Shown here in pieces: positions 1 to 11,791 of a stretch of 64,000 nucleotides of DNA. Every line of letters starts with the position of its first letter. Within the stretch, counting starts at the first letter, position 1. The notes under the pieces are model-generated. The model was not told the origin of the DNA. It was given only the letters and a program-made list of their open reading frames with translations, and searched no databases. The translations under genes were made by a program, and so were the position numbers. Source of the DNA: Gautieria morchelliformis (lineage: Eukaryota; Basidiomycota; Agaricomycetes; Gomphales; Gomphaceae); contig WHVA01000410.1 of NCBI GenBank assembly GCA_015179125.1, positions 1 through 64,000 on the forward strand. The letters run 5' to 3'.

Positions 1-1928
1 TTTGCATCCGGAACTTTTGGGCGTGTAGGTCGTGCAATTCGAAACTATGTATATCCCCGACTTTCCCGCCACCACCTCTCCCGCAAGCGCCGTAACACTG
101 GACACTGCATAGGCAGTTGCACGTTGGCTGTGCGTCTATGAACGAGTACCTCATACAGCGAAACAGTGCACGAGAGGGGCGACGCTGTATCTGGAGGAAA
201 GAAGTTTGAGAAGGGACTGGTGATTGAACGCTGAGCGCTGCGCGAGGATTGGCGCAGTGTTTATTTCTCCCTCCTCCCCCCGGCCACGGGTCCTCCACAT
301 AGCTCAGCAACCAGCAACAGAACAGAGTGCGCACGGACAGGGTAGAATAGAGGGACATCCAGACAAGACGACCCACTCACTGCCATCAGGATCCTGGCCA
401 GGGAATCTGGATCAAAAGCACTACTACATTTTAATGTCGACGTTGTTCTGCTGCGTTATCGTCTCGTATTATTGCGACGTCCCGTCCTCTCGTGCTGTGC
501 TCGTTGGTTCGCCGTCGTCCGACCATCTCGGTCAGTCCCATCATATATGGCCCCACTGCCCACTAAGCCATACATCATAATCCAGCAGGAACGACCGTAC
601 AAGCCTCCACCCCCGCGTGGCGTGTGACGCGCGTATCATGCGGTGCAGGTGCGGGTGCGGTGCACACATGTGGTCCGACCCTGCGAGCTCCCCAAGGAAA
701 CCAGCGCCGTCCATATATTGTGTCTGTGTCATGCTCATGCTGCTCGGTGTAGCTATAGAGTCAGGCGTCGGTGTTGCATGCATGTTGTCTTGGTTTGTAG
801 TGCTCGCCCTTGCCAACATTCTGATGTGACCACGTATGACAAAACTTCTATTCGCTCAGAATCACCAGTATCCGGTCGATGACGCTATGCAACGAACCAT
901 TACGAAATGCGATGAAAATGTGCTGTGTATCTGGATAATGTTGCTTATAGTGACTCTGGATGCAACCAGATTAAGTAGCGAGTTAGCGGTAATTCAAGGG
1001 AGACATTTTGATTCACCACAGCTACAAAATTTTCCAGTCTAACTGTATCGGATGACTGCAAAAGCATGCCAGAAGTCCAATATATTCTTGCTGTCATCAT
1101 TCTAATACTATCATACTACTAGTAAGTTAAACTAACTGCGACCACCGGCCGATGATGCGGCCCCCTCAGTCACGGGCCATGATAGAGAACAGCTCTACAT
1201 CACACTGCTGATACACCGCACCATATCACGGATGCCATGTTGTTATGCCCCACGTCCTAACCCAGTAGTCAGTTCCACTACATGTAGGACGCCGAATTAT
1301 CCATATCCCCCGATATACTGCCACGATGAGATGGTGCCTCTACTGAGACTATCTAGCATCGCTGAAAGTGCAATTTTAGGTCGTAGTCCCTTTTGCTTGC
1401 TCGTGTTCATCTTTTTCCATCTCATATATGTCACACTGACAGGGATGGCGATGCGGAACGAGGCCGCCGATGCGTCATCTTTGTCGCCAACGCCGGCCTT
1501 ACTACATGTGAGCTTGTCGCAGTTTGTTTTCATTGACGTTTTTCTGGCGCTCACTGTGGAGTGGCAATGAGGACCAATTACATGCCGTTGGACGTCTAAT
1601 TGCTTGAAAGGATCTCTAAAACCCCTCCGAAATACTTCCAGCCCATGCTGGATGTAGTGAACAATCTGGCGAGAATATTCAGGCGGCTACCTGATACTTC
1701 TACTTGGCATTACTAACTTAAATTCTTTTTCATATGGTGTTTCATCTATCAGAGCCACCCGTATTGCAAATTATGCCATGCTTTAGAGATGCTGTGAATC
1801 TCTGTTGATCTGGCAGCACCCATAGCCAGAATCTTATATATACACATTCCGCGGTCTGCTACTCCAACCCTACATCGCTACACAAAACTTAGTCCCTCGT
1901 CTGCATCCCATTGTTCCTTTCTTGCACC
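1..1928. other. intergenic, no supportable gene
   Basis: Short open frames occur on both strands but none has a recognisable domain, consistent codon use or splice-site pairing. An AT-rich stretch with a TATATATA-like motif near 1835-1845 lies about 85 bp upstream of the next gene and may belong to its promoter. Nothing else is seen. Confidence 0.6.
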
Positions 1929-3564
1929 ATGGCTCAGACGGACCCTTCGGCTATTATATCGGACAGGTACATGCTTACTGCATTGGGTGAGACGCAGAAG
2001 AACTTACCTGAACTAGCTTTGCAATGATCTCTGTCAACTTCGCAGCGCTTGGTATGTGCACATGTCCCATCTAATTCCACAATTTACATAGCTAGTTCCA
2101 CAGCACTCTTCATATATGATACTTTTCTCACACTACCAGCTGAGATCAAGCACATTTGGTGCAAGAACGTCAAAATCAGCACCATTCTCTATTTATTCAC
2201 TCGTTACCCCTCTTTGGTCTTGTTTCTTGCTGCTATATATGCCAAGCTACCTAACATATCCATTGAGGTGATTACCAAGGTTCTCATGTGTGACAACCCT
2301 ACTGATTTGAATGAGGATCTAGTATGACTTTCATTCCTTATGAAGAAGCAACATAGTGACTCAAATGTTTGAAGGAAATGTAATAATATAATTCACCTAG
2401 GTAGTGCTTTCGGTTTCCCTCCTCTGATCGGAGTACAGGGTGAGTGATAATACCCATATACTTTTTCAGTTAGAATTCTTAACACAACTTACTTGTCTAG
2501 GCCTTCTGCTAGCTCGCACCTATGCTATTTCCTCTCAGAATCAAAGAGTTTTGGGTGTCCTTGGGCTGCTTATGCTTGGGGCTGTTATCATTGATGTGGT
2601 ATGTCCCTGTGCAGACCTTGTATAAATCACATAAATTCATTTTACTGGATATAGTACAGGTCTGTCTTGGAGAAGTGCAACCCCACTAGTTCACAACTTA
2701 ATACATTGAATTTGTCAGTAGGGACTAGGACTTTCTACCTAGATTTATACTAAAAAATTCTCCAGATGTAAGATATAGAAGCCTGGACTTTCCCAATCTG
2801 TCCCTGAATACATTTGACAGTGACTACCATCATTAGTGTTGTTGTAATCCTTATTGACACTGGAGTGGTGATAGTAACCATTTGGAGCTCAATTGAAACC
2901 TTGAAGCTTTGGCAGAAAGGTGAAATTTGGGATAAGAAATCACTCATTAGTCTAGTGATTTACCAAGGTGAGAGTATACAACATATTGCTTATACATGTG
3001 GACAAATCACTAATCTACAGGTAAGGCTTTGTCAGATATGGGTATGGAATATTGTTCCTGTGATATTTCATACATCTGATTCAAATTCAGATTTGTGCTT
3101 ACAATTAGTTTGGCTAATGCTATCACAACAAAGGTACAGCTACTTATTAATCTGCTGAGCTTCAGAGTTTACTTGGTGTTCTCTCACAATTTAGGTGTTA
3201 AGGGTATGAGAAATTAAACATGATAATAAAATGGCTAATATCAACCCTTTGTGATATAAAGTCAAGCCTGGCTGGCATCTTAGGCACTTTACAGAACAGG
3301 TATATTCTCATCAAGTTATGAAGAAAGACATGATTATACTAACAGTGCAGATACAGCTTGTCAACAATTATCATCCGCCGGTTCCATCTAACTCTCCAAG
3401 AGAGACACAATCAACTTACTAGCCACTCACTACCAACTCTTTCATTGTCCACCTTCAAAGCTGCTAGACAAAGTGTTCACAATGCCCTAGTGGCTGATTT
3501 TGGGAACTCACACTTGAGCCAAGATTTCAGTGCTGAGGCCTTAGAGGATGATGTGGCTGTTTAG
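1929..3564 (+). CDS. DUF6533-type multi-pass membrane protein, spliced
   Basis: Start chosen at the ATG at 1929 (MAQTDPSAIISDR), followed directly by a GT donor. The exon after about 2089 reads YDTFLTLPAEIKHIW and then LYLFTRYPSLVLFLA, the hallmark opening of basidiomycete DUF6533 proteins (first transmembrane segments). Later pieces fit the family order: a hydrophobic helix after RTYAISSQNQR (about 2515-2600), another helix at about 2814-2900 (TIISVVVILIDTGVV), and the usual C-terminal tail IIIRRFHLTLQE near 3365-3410, ending at the TAG at 3562-3564. Introns are short; exact junctions of the middle exons are not certain and I did not prove the frame through every one. The family is abundant in Agaricomycetes, predicted integral membrane, function unknown. 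It stands alone next to transposon debris and is AT-rich relative to the GC-rich genes further right, so decay is possible. Confidence 0.7.
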
Positions 3565-3671
3565 GAAAGCCAGGATGGAGAGGCTGGACCTGCTGGGATA
3601 GACTTTGATGAGTTTCCTTGGGCGACTGGATGTCCTGGAGATGTAGAAATTCCAGGGCCTATTGTCTCCAG

Positions 3672-4029
3672 TGCGTGGTAGTAAAGGCAACCCTAGCTGG
3701 CTGTGGAGATCACACTACCACACAACTGACAAGGGGAATCCAAAGTATATGCATAAATGAGCAGAATATACAAAGATGGGACTCTCACATGACAAGGGTA
3801 AATCTGGAGAGAAAAGTCTAAGGACTCCCAATGCTAGTGAGCCTGCATTATACTATGCTAGTCTGCAGCCAGGGCCATTGCTCGGCATTCACCATCAACC
3901 CTGTGTTCCCCTGGCCTCCGCAACCCTTGACTGACGCTGGATGCTGCATACCACATGAGGCGCTGGACTTCCAGCACAGTTCCAAAAGCAAAAGTCAGGC
4001 ATTGGAGTGGAATTGGTAAAGTGAGCAAG
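3672..4029 (+). repeat. repeat family R, copy 1 (left part)
   Basis: About 360 bp that matches 7530-7885 at high similarity (shared blocks include GGCAACCC, CACACTACCACACAA, GAGAAAAGTCTAAGGAC, and CACCATCAACCCTG). The family B LTR at 4030-7108 interrupts this copy; it resumes at 7109 with the GGAAGTGG-type minisatellite and a tail reading TCAGGGTGTCCC. It is a mobile-element derivative of unknown class without its own coding capacity. Confidence 0.75.
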
Positions 4030-4539
4030 TGTTGGGGAATTAGCTGTTCAACCAACTACAAGAGGCTCATACTGGTGTATTTCCACTTTTTCCAGAGTTA
4101 TAGCATATACACGAAGCTATAAGAAATTGTGGGAGTATTTCAAACCTCCCTCCATCGTTCCAATAGTTTTCCATATTTTTCCGCAATTTATTTGGCCCAA
4201 ACTGCCTTATTTCTGCTATTGCAGAGTTGTGTGTCTACTTACATCCACAACTCTGCCACAGACCTTCAATTTCAAACTCTGCTGGACACCTCGGTGGTAG
4301 CCTTATTTTCGGACTTCTGGTCACTCAAGCGCCCACAAGTCAGGCAGGATGGCTCTCCCAGTAATTCCAGCTGAGCCTCAATCTGTTGCTATATGCAGCC
4401 TGTTTGGTTGAACTAAACAGTGGGGATCTTGGTCAGTCATGGAAACAAGGCTGTATCAGGCTATACCAGGCAATGCTAAGCAGTGCCCTTGGTTATTCTG
4501 GCTACAGAGCACTAATTGGCTCAGATTTACTTACTCAGC

Positions 4540-5405
4540 CTTCGTGTTCTATGGGCTTGGGCTCAATCCCGGGCTTGGCCCGAACCTGGCCCTTAAAAGC
4601 CTGAGCCAAGCTGAGCCCAGGCCTCCAAAAGCCCAAGAGGAGGGCTCAGCTTCATTTTTGGAAGCTCTGAGCCTGGCCCTTAAGCCTGGGATTTTGGGTG
4701 GGAAACTAAATTGCCGGTGCCAGTGTGGATTGTCATTTGCGAAGTCCCAAAATGTGTAACTGTAGTTCCAAAAAAAAAGTTGAATTAGATGAAAAATTTG
4801 TCAACTGTTTTTTCACCCCTCCGCCCATCCCCACACCCTAAATCCCAATGCCACGTGTGGTCATCGACAGCCCCAAAGAGGAAATCGAGGAAATCACCCC
4901 TCTGCCATTTAAAGGCAGTTTGGGTTGTGTCCTGAAGCTGAGCATGGCGCTGCTCAATCCAAGTAATGTGGTGAAAGTTCCAGGGCAGCCTCACAGCACC
5001 AGGCGGCTGGGGGAATCAGAGGAGCCTAAGAGGAAGAAAGCAAAACCTACTGGTAAACAAAAGCAGAAGGAGGCTCCTGTGCCTAACATTTCAGCCAAAC
5101 TGGCCATGCCCATACCACTGGCAACTATCACTCATGACAATGCCTATCCAGAAGGATGGCTCAAAGATCTAGATGGGATGGGGGACTTGCCTGAGATCCA
5201 TTCCAAGAAATTAAAGGAACGTACCTTAGATATTCAGTTCTTTTTTGAGGACCATGGCAATGAAGAAGAAAATGCGCCAGCTCCCTTGGTGCCTGCATCT
5301 GGCTTCTCAAGTGTCATGTCAGAGAGCAAAAGCCCTTGGCTCCAGGCATACCGAGGCTACATGGGACCAGTGGAGCCAATACCCAATGGGATGGGGCTAA
5401 TTGAG
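4540..5405 (+). mobile_element. unclassified insert inside family B LTR
   Basis: Copy 2 of the LTR has no counterpart for this stretch. Its left part is a low-complexity block of alternating CCTGGGC/AGCCC words (4550-4700); its right part encodes the open frame at 4848. Homology to copy 2 resumes at about 5405 (ACACTTGCTTAGCGTATTAA). Ends and target duplication were not resolved. Confidence 0.55.
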
Positions 5406-5429
5406 TGGTACACTTGCTTAGCGTATTAA
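4848..5429 (+). pseudogene. transposon-associated ORF fragment, possibly hAT-like N-terminal region
   Basis: An ATG-initiated 193-residue frame. Residues about 55-75 are Lys-rich (EEPKRKKAKP, TGKQKQKE), nuclear-signal-like, and about 120-140 read KERTLDIQFFFEDHGNE. That phrase resembles the stretch ahead of the BED zinc finger in Agaricomycete hAT-like transposases, but the zinc finger and the catalytic part are missing. The last residues (WYTCLAY) are read-through into LTR sequence, so the natural C-terminus is lost. I treat it as a truncated passenger of the insert. The hAT link is from memory of the family and is weak. Confidence 0.4.
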
Positions 5430-5694
5430 TTCTCAGTTAAGTAGTTGCTTTTCTACTTAGCCACCTAGACTAACCCACTAGGTGAAATTCTGCAGAGTGA
5501 GGTTGTCAATCGATTTTCTTGCCAATTAGCACTCCAATACCCAAGACGATCTGATCAGTCGATTTTCCTGTTCAGAGACTTTCACAAGTCACTACCCCAA
5601 AACCAGTCATTTGTTGCAGTGCATTGACATTAATTGGGTCAGCCCACTTACAAACTCTCCTCTGAAAGCCATTCCTCTCTTTTTGGAATACTTG

Positions 5695-6953
5695 TGTCAT
5701 GACCTGTCTATTTCTTATACCCAGCCACCTCATCACTCCACTTCTATATCCCCTCTGTTCGCTCTTCACCGAATTTGCCGAATGTTTATTCGCTACCTGC
5801 GTCATTCGCATGTAGCCATGCCATCAAAATGCAATCAATGTCCTTTACCCAGCTCAATGGTTCATCACGGGTCCTATCACCTTCTCAGCTCAAACCCCGT
5901 CGGGTGTTCCTATGATCGGATGACATGACTTGTTTATTTCTTGTACCCAGCTCCCCTATTGTCCCTTCCCCCAATCCTCCTCTATGTTTGCACGGCTTCA
6001 CCCTTCCCTTTGGCCACGCCTCTTCTATGATCATTCCATTCGCCCTTCTCCACATTCACTGAACGACCATTTACTGCTCGCATCATTCACCAGCAGGTAT
6101 GCCATCAAAACACGATCAACATCCTTTACCCAGCGTGATGGTTCATCACTGGCCCCATCATCTTCCCGATCCAACCCCTTTAGGTGTTCATATGGCCAGA
6201 ATGCATTCGCAGGATGTACTGCCCGTAGATCATGTGGGACCAACCCAGCAGACGAAGAGTCCAGGCAGGGTGGCGTATATGCAGGTCCCAAGGCATGTTT
6301 TCATACATAGATGCTTTCATCCCCTCTCCTCCCCATCGTTTCATGTTCGCACTCCTCTTTCATTTTATTGCATCTGTGTTTCATCTACTTAGTATCATGA
6401 CTGCGCACCCCTATCCAACCCTGACTCATGACGGCCTCTTGCCTATTCACTGATACCTTATGAGCATTCGATATAAGTAGTTTACATTCGCATGTATATT
6501 CTCCAGTTCAATTATCATACGTCGTCCATCTTGTGCAAACTTGACCTCACTGTGATCATCATTTTGAGCCCTCTCTTATAAATTTCTATCTTAGACCAGA
6601 GAAAGACTTAAGCACCACTGGTGAGTCTTCGTACTTCACCTTCATTACCTCAGCCTTCAAACTATTATCTGTGCTGTTGGCGAAGGGCTCCGAAGGAGCA
6701 CCTTCACCGGCGAAAGGATTGTTGCTACTTAAACAACCTTTCCATGACACCTTGCACGTTACATCGTCAAGTGCCACGGGCTATTTTTCTATGACTGTAG
6801 ATAGGGCGAGCCCCGTTCAGGCAGCCCTCTTATCTTCTGAGCATTTATTGGTTCACCTTATTCACTGAACGGCACATGTATTTGTACAAGTTATTTGGGC
6901 ATTCGCTGTGTTCACTAATACACGATATTAACGCCTAAAAACCAATATTGACA
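5695..6953 (+). mobile_element. solo LTR, family A copy 1 (long form)
   Basis: Starts TGTCATGACCTG and ends CCAATATTGACA, with perfect 5 bp target duplications ACTTG at 5690-5694 and 6954-6958. It is 1259 bp and lies inside the family B LTR, so it is the younger of the two. Two tandem variants of the first roughly 230 bp module are present (5695 to about 5927, then about 5927 to 6190), each opening with TGAC.TGT.TATTTCTT. A conserved GC-rich dyad, GCTCCGAAGGAGC, sits at about 6688-6705. No coding capacity. Confidence 0.9.
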
Positions 6954-7128
6954 ACTTGGGCCCCGATAGTTGTCCTCGAACCTACAAACTAATAGTTTGT
7001 TATTCATTATGCCAGTAGTGTCTAATATTCTTGCAGTTTCATATATGACATGTTCTGATAGACCAATGTGTTAGCTCTAACACCAAAGCCTTGAAGGGTT
7101 CCAAAACAGCAAGACTGGCAGATGTGCT

Positions 7129-7362
7129 CCCAGAGGTGGAAGTGTTTCCAGAAGTGGAAGTGTTTCCAGAAGTGGAAGTGTTTCCAGAAGTGGAAGTGTT
7201 TCCAGAAGTGGAAGTGTTTCCAGAAGTGGAAGTGTTTCCAGAAGTGGAAGTGTTTCCAGAAGTGGAAGTGTTTCCAGAAGTGGAAGTGGAAACAGAAGTG
7301 GAAGTGGAAACAGAAGTGGAAGTGGAAACAGAAGTGGAAGTGGAAACAGAAGTGGAACCTGG
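7129..7362 (+). repeat. 18 bp minisatellite, about 13 units
   Basis: Nine units of an 18-mer (CCAGAAGTGGAAGTGTTT) followed by four units of a variant (AGAAGTGGAAGTGGAAAC). Both strands are open across it because the period is a multiple of three; the resulting Pro-Glu-Val or Ser-Thr repeats are not proteins. It belongs to repeat family R, whose other copies have shorter versions. Confidence 0.92.
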
Positions 7363-7529
7363 GATGGTGTCAGAACTGTTCAGGATGTTGTCGGAACTGG
7401 TCAGGATATGTCGGAACTGGAAATCAGGGTGTCCCCTTGACATCACCCCCCCTCCAACACGCTGTGTCCTTGAAGCACAGGACATGAGGGATTGAAAGGC
7501 CACTGACCAGATCCAACAGGGCCGCAAGG

Positions 7530-8010
7530 GTGATGTAAGGGCAACCCCAGTTGGCTGTGGATGTCACACTACCACACAAGTGGAAATCTGAAGTATACAT
7601 ATAAAGGAACAGAGTACACAAGAGAGGGGATTCTCACCTGACAAGGGGAAATCCAAAGAGAAAAGTCTAAGGACCCCCGACATCAGTGAGCCCGTATTAT
7701 ACTACCCTAGTCCACAGCCAGGGACAACACTCAGCACTCACCATCAACCCTGCATTGCCTGGACCCCTGACCCTTGACCAACCCTTGATGCCACCTACTA
7801 CATGAATCACTTGGCTCCTGACACTGTTCCAAAGGCAAAAGTCGGAGAGTGGAGCGGAATTGGCAAAGTGAACGGAACTGGTGGGAGCTTCCCCAGAAGT
7901 GGAACCATTTATGAAAGTGGAGTCAGAGATGAACCGGAACTGGAGTTGGAAATGGAGTTGGAACTTAGGGTGCTGTCAGAACTCAAAAACAGGGTGTCCC
8001 CTGACAGGTG
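7530..8010 (+). repeat. repeat family R, copy 2
   Basis: Second, uninterrupted copy in the same orientation directly after copy 1. It matches 3672-4029 and then runs into a short GGAACTGGAGTTGGAAATGG region and the tail CAGGGTGTCCCCTGACAG. A reversed, partial copy is at 51,960-52,150. Confidence 0.78.
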
Positions 8011-8773
8011 TGTTCTATAGAACTCGTGGAGTTTGTCTGGAGCAGAGATATCTTGCTCTGGAACTTGAACTCCTCATACCTGTATCCTTCCCATTTCACG
8101 AGGAATTGAAGTCATCTTGGATGTGCTCTGTCCTTAGCAATCACCAGTCTCCAGGGAATGACATTGCACATAAATGTGCCAGCCTTGAACATGTCAAGAA
8201 TATCCTCAGCAGCACTTTTTGGTTGACCCAGGACGGACAGTGGATGCAGCCTGCTCCTCGGGTCCATAGCATTCTCAAACAGCATTCCATCATACAGACC
8301 CACATGTGGTGGGCTCCACCACCTGCATGGTGTCCAGGTATTCAAGTTTTGCTTACATGGATACAGAGATGACCATGCTTATGCATTTCAGGGCAAATGG
8401 CCCCAGGTTCAAAGAGCACCCGTGTGTTATGTCCATGGTCGGATATTTACAACAATGGTGACACCGTCTTATTTTCTATACTGCCTCAAGGTTCCACATG
8501 GTATGATGCCACCTCTGTCATAGCACAATCAGGGGATTTATGTCAAAGGAAGCACGGTGTGTCTCACCAGTTTCTTACTCCATGACATACAGCCTACTGA
8601 TGATATTTTAGAATGAGACTCTGTTGCTGGGCCGCATAACTCACTTGCTATTACCTCAGGAATGCACTTTGCATGGCTGTGTAATGCTCGATTGCTTCAA
8701 TGTTTCAGACAGTGTGCATCCTTACTATGAGATGCTGTTTCTCACAAGATCTGAACATGAACAGTGAGCCATT
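8011..8773. other. degenerate element sequence, no gene called
   Basis: Frames on both strands are short and interrupted. The stretch leads into the transposon-associated ORF at 8774 and probably belongs to the same decayed element, but no domain is recognisable. Confidence 0.4.
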
Positions 8774-9286
8774 GTGAAACCAAAAGTTTGTCCCCTGGTG
8801 TATTGTCTAGAACTGCACAGACTACCATCATGGCAACATGTGAAATTCCAATTCAATGCCCAGCATGATTGTCATTCAGGTGAATGTGTCCTCAGTGGAT
8901 GTCCTTTTCAACACCAGGAACGTGAGGTCACAGAGCACACAGTGCCTGTGCTTGTTCATGCTGGTGATGCTCACTTCATCATCAACCTCCATGCTCTGCA
9001 CAATGCGAGTATTCTGCGAGAAATATTACCCCACCATCTCACAGCGTTGACACCCATCCATGTTGATTCCAAGGTTTTCCATTATGAAATGGCCACCAAA
9101 TTACATGTTACACAGGATCAAAAACATAAGAACAGTGCTGCAAAATCCAAGGCAACACGCATAGCGAACAAGCTGAAAAAGCAAATGGCCCAAATGGAGT
9201 GTATTGCTGACCTGTCAATCAGCACAGATGCTGTGGAAACAGATAGAGCCTTGGAAGCCATCCCTGAAGAACAAGGACTGGACTGA
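8774..9286 (+). pseudogene. remnant of an Agaricomycete transposon-associated protein
   Basis: Open frame of about 170 codons beginning at a GTG, so the true start is upstream and lost. It contains FQFNAQHDCHSGEC, a run of spaced Cys/His residues, then ERE, HFIINLHALHNASILRE and a basic coiled stretch (KSKATRIANKLKKQMAQ). This arrangement is seen in multi-copy hypothetical proteins of Agaricomycete mobile elements; I recognise the pattern but not a named family. No exon signals or start are convincing. Confidence 0.42.
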
Positions 9287-9606
9287 TCAGGATGCTGACA
9301 GCCCCACCGATGAGGATGCCTTATCTGATCGTGAGGCTGAGCTTCCTCCAGTTTGTTCACATCACGCCAGTGGTGTCAAGTGCAAGAAACTTAATTAAAA
9401 AAAAAAAATTCTTCTGGATGAAGAAGGCAAGCTTCCCGATCACGCAAACTCCTCACATGTTTTTTCTTATCTTCTTGACACACAGGTGCCCTGACAAGGC
9501 AACAATAGATTGTTCCACGTACATATGAGCCCCTCATTTCAACCCCTGATTTTTTTCTCCTTGTCCTCTCCCACCTCCTGCTCCACACATTGCCGCTCTT
9601 TCTGTC

Positions 9607-11760
9607 ATGGCTGCCACTCCCAGTTCGTATTCTGGGCCTGGAACTCCTGGTGGCATACCATACAGTGATATGTTCCCTTCCCCTACACCTAGTTCTGATC
9701 TGCCATGCCCTATCCTGACCTCAAGAACCAACATGCTTGAAAATACCATGTCTCGCCATGACCAAGGAAGAATCCAGGAGTGGATTGCATGCAAAATGCG
9801 TGAGCAAGCTGAATGGGACAGTGCTACTGACCTGATTGACCCCAACCTCCCCAGTACTTTTGATGAGCTTAGGGCCGTGCTACACTGGCCCCTTCCCTAA
9901 GCAGGCACACCTCTGAAGAACCCTCAGAAGAGGAGGAAGACAATGATGACCCCTATGCTGACTTGCACTCAGTACGCCCAGGTGACATGAAGCAGCTTGT
10001 AGCCACTATCAAGTCTACCAAGCGGTTCAAAACGGAATCCAAGGCCGATCTTGATTGCTTCGCCATGGTATCATTGCTACTCTTCCTCTCATGTAATGCT
10101 GATATCGCTTGTCTTTCAGAGTGATTTGCCCACCCAGCTTATTCTCACAGCTGCATGGCTTCTTGAAGTGTGTGCCAATATTATTATGGTGACCTTTGGA
10201 ACCTAGTGCATGGAAGATACCTTCCGCCCTGCAGGTACAACTCTCAGACAGCATGTGACATGCTCTTACTTATTGCTGTTGTAGATGGATATCAAAAAAT
10301 ATCCCCACTGCATCATCCTATCATCCTTCCCAACATCATATCAAAGCAGTTTACCCACCAAATATGTAATGGTACATGCATTGTGCCTAACTGCCTCTTC
10401 AATATATCATGATTTATCTAGGCTGCCATGCGGGAGTTGTCTATCAGCTCCCTACCCCCTGAGAAAGAGGATCAAGGTGGTTGTTTCCACTATTGGCACT
10501 CAACTTACCAATGCCTGCAATCTCATAGAGACAGAGGTACATGTTATTTGGGGCAGGATGCTTGACATCCCATCACATTGATTAACTCATTGCTATGTTA
10601 TCTTGCAGGTGCTGTGCACGCTTAATGATGACTGTCCTCCAGCTGAATGCCACATTGCTGTCAAGATTGGTTTTTAGGCGTTAATATCGTGTATTAGTGA
10701 ACACAGCGAATGCTCGAATAACTTGTGTGAATATGTGTGCAGTTCGGCAAATAAGGTGAACCAATAAATGTTCAGAAGATAAGAGGGCTGCCCAAACAGG
10801 GATCACCCTATCTACAGTCGTAGCAAAATAGCCCTTGGCACTTGACGATGTAACATGCAAGGTGTCATGGAAAGGTTGTTTAAGTAGCAACAATCCTTTC
10901 GCCGGTGAAGGTGCTCCTTCGGAGCCCTTCGCCAACAGCACAGATAATAGTTTGAAGGCTGAGGTAATGAAGGTGAAGTATGAAAACTCACCGGTGGTGC
11001 TTAAGTCTTTCTCTGGTTGAAGATAGAAATATATAAGAGAGGGCTCAAGATGATGGTCACAGTGAGGTCAAGTTTTGCACAAGATGGACATATGATAATT
11101 GAACTGGGGAATATACATGCAAATGTAAACTACTTATATCGAATGCTCATATGATATCAGCGAATGGGAAAGAGGCTGTCTGGAGTCAGGGTTGGATAGG
11201 GGTGTGCAGTCATGATACAAATAGATGAAACACAGATGCAATAGAATGAAAGAGGAGTGCGAACATGAAACGACAGGAAGGAAAGGGGATGAAAGCATTT
11301 ATATATGAAAACACACCTTGGGACCTGCATATATGCCACCCTGCACGCACTCTTCGTCTGCTGGGTTGATCCCACATGACCTACGGGTAGGACGTCCCGC
11401 GAATGCATTCTGGCCATACGGACACCTAAAGGGGTTGGATTCGGGATGATGATGTGGTCGGTGATGGACCGTCACGCCGGGTAGAGGGCATCGATTGTGT
11501 TTGATGGTGTTCCTGCTGGCGAATAATGCGAGCAGTGAATTGTAGTTCAGCGAACGAGGGGAAGAGCAAATGGAGCGAAAATGGAGGAGGAGTGGTCGAA
11601 GGGTAAGGCGAACTCAGGTGAATGTGCAGGAGGAGAAATGAGGAGGAACATAGAGACAGCGAGGTAAGGGAAATAGATGGGTCATGACAATTGCCACTCT
11701 ATCCCACAGTGTCCTTGCCAAATCCAAAACCGGCCTCAAGGTAACTGTGCAAGTGCACAT
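9607..11760 (+). pseudogene. hypothetical spliced gene split by a family A LTR
   Basis: Exon 1 starts at the ATG at 9607 (MAATPSSYSGPGTPGG) and runs about 97 codons to the stop at 9898-9900. Downstream phrases such as KSTKRFKTESKADLDCFAM (about 10,012-10,068) and LNDDCPPAECHIA (about 10,622-10,660) look coding. The last one is cut by the LTR at 10659-11689 exactly at ATTGC. Removing the LTR and one ATTGC restores the reading CHIATLSHSVLAKSKTGLK, followed by GTAACTG, a possible donor. So the LTR hit an open frame. Identity is unknown; multi-copy mobile-element-associated proteins have similar phrases. Confidence 0.4.
10659..11689 (-). mobile_element. solo LTR, family A copy 2 (short form)
   Basis: Starts TGTCAAGATTGG and ends GGGTCATGACA, the reverse complement orientation of copy 1. 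Perfect 5 bp target duplications ATTGC at 10654-10658 and 11690-11694. Length 1031 bp, identical to copy 4. Only one copy of the terminal roughly 230 bp module is present. Confidence 0.92.
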
Positions 11761-11791
11761 GTGCATGGCACTCCTGGTATGCTCACTCACC

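Larger units (their letters stand above)
4030..7108 (+). mobile_element. solo LTR, family B copy 1, with nested insertions
   Basis: Begins TGTTGGGG and ends CCAAAACA, i.e. TG...CA ends, and is flanked by perfect 5 bp duplications GCAAG (4025-4029 and 7109-7113). Homologous in opposite orientation to 30326-31911: the CACAACTCTGC block, the ATTCTCAGTTAAGTAGTTG block near 5430, the AATTCTGCAGAGTGAG block near 5490 and the ACACCAAAG/TTGAAGGGTTCC end are shared. Without the nested pieces the LTR would be near 1 kb of matched sequence, against 1586 bp in copy 2. No internal retroelement genes remain, so it is a solo LTR produced by LTR-LTR recombination. Confidence 0.88.

Noticed and set aside
7039..7527. 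Both-strand ORFs of repeated EVEVFP or STSVSTS units
   Set aside because: Artefacts of the 18 bp minisatellite, which is a multiple of three and stop-free in several frames.
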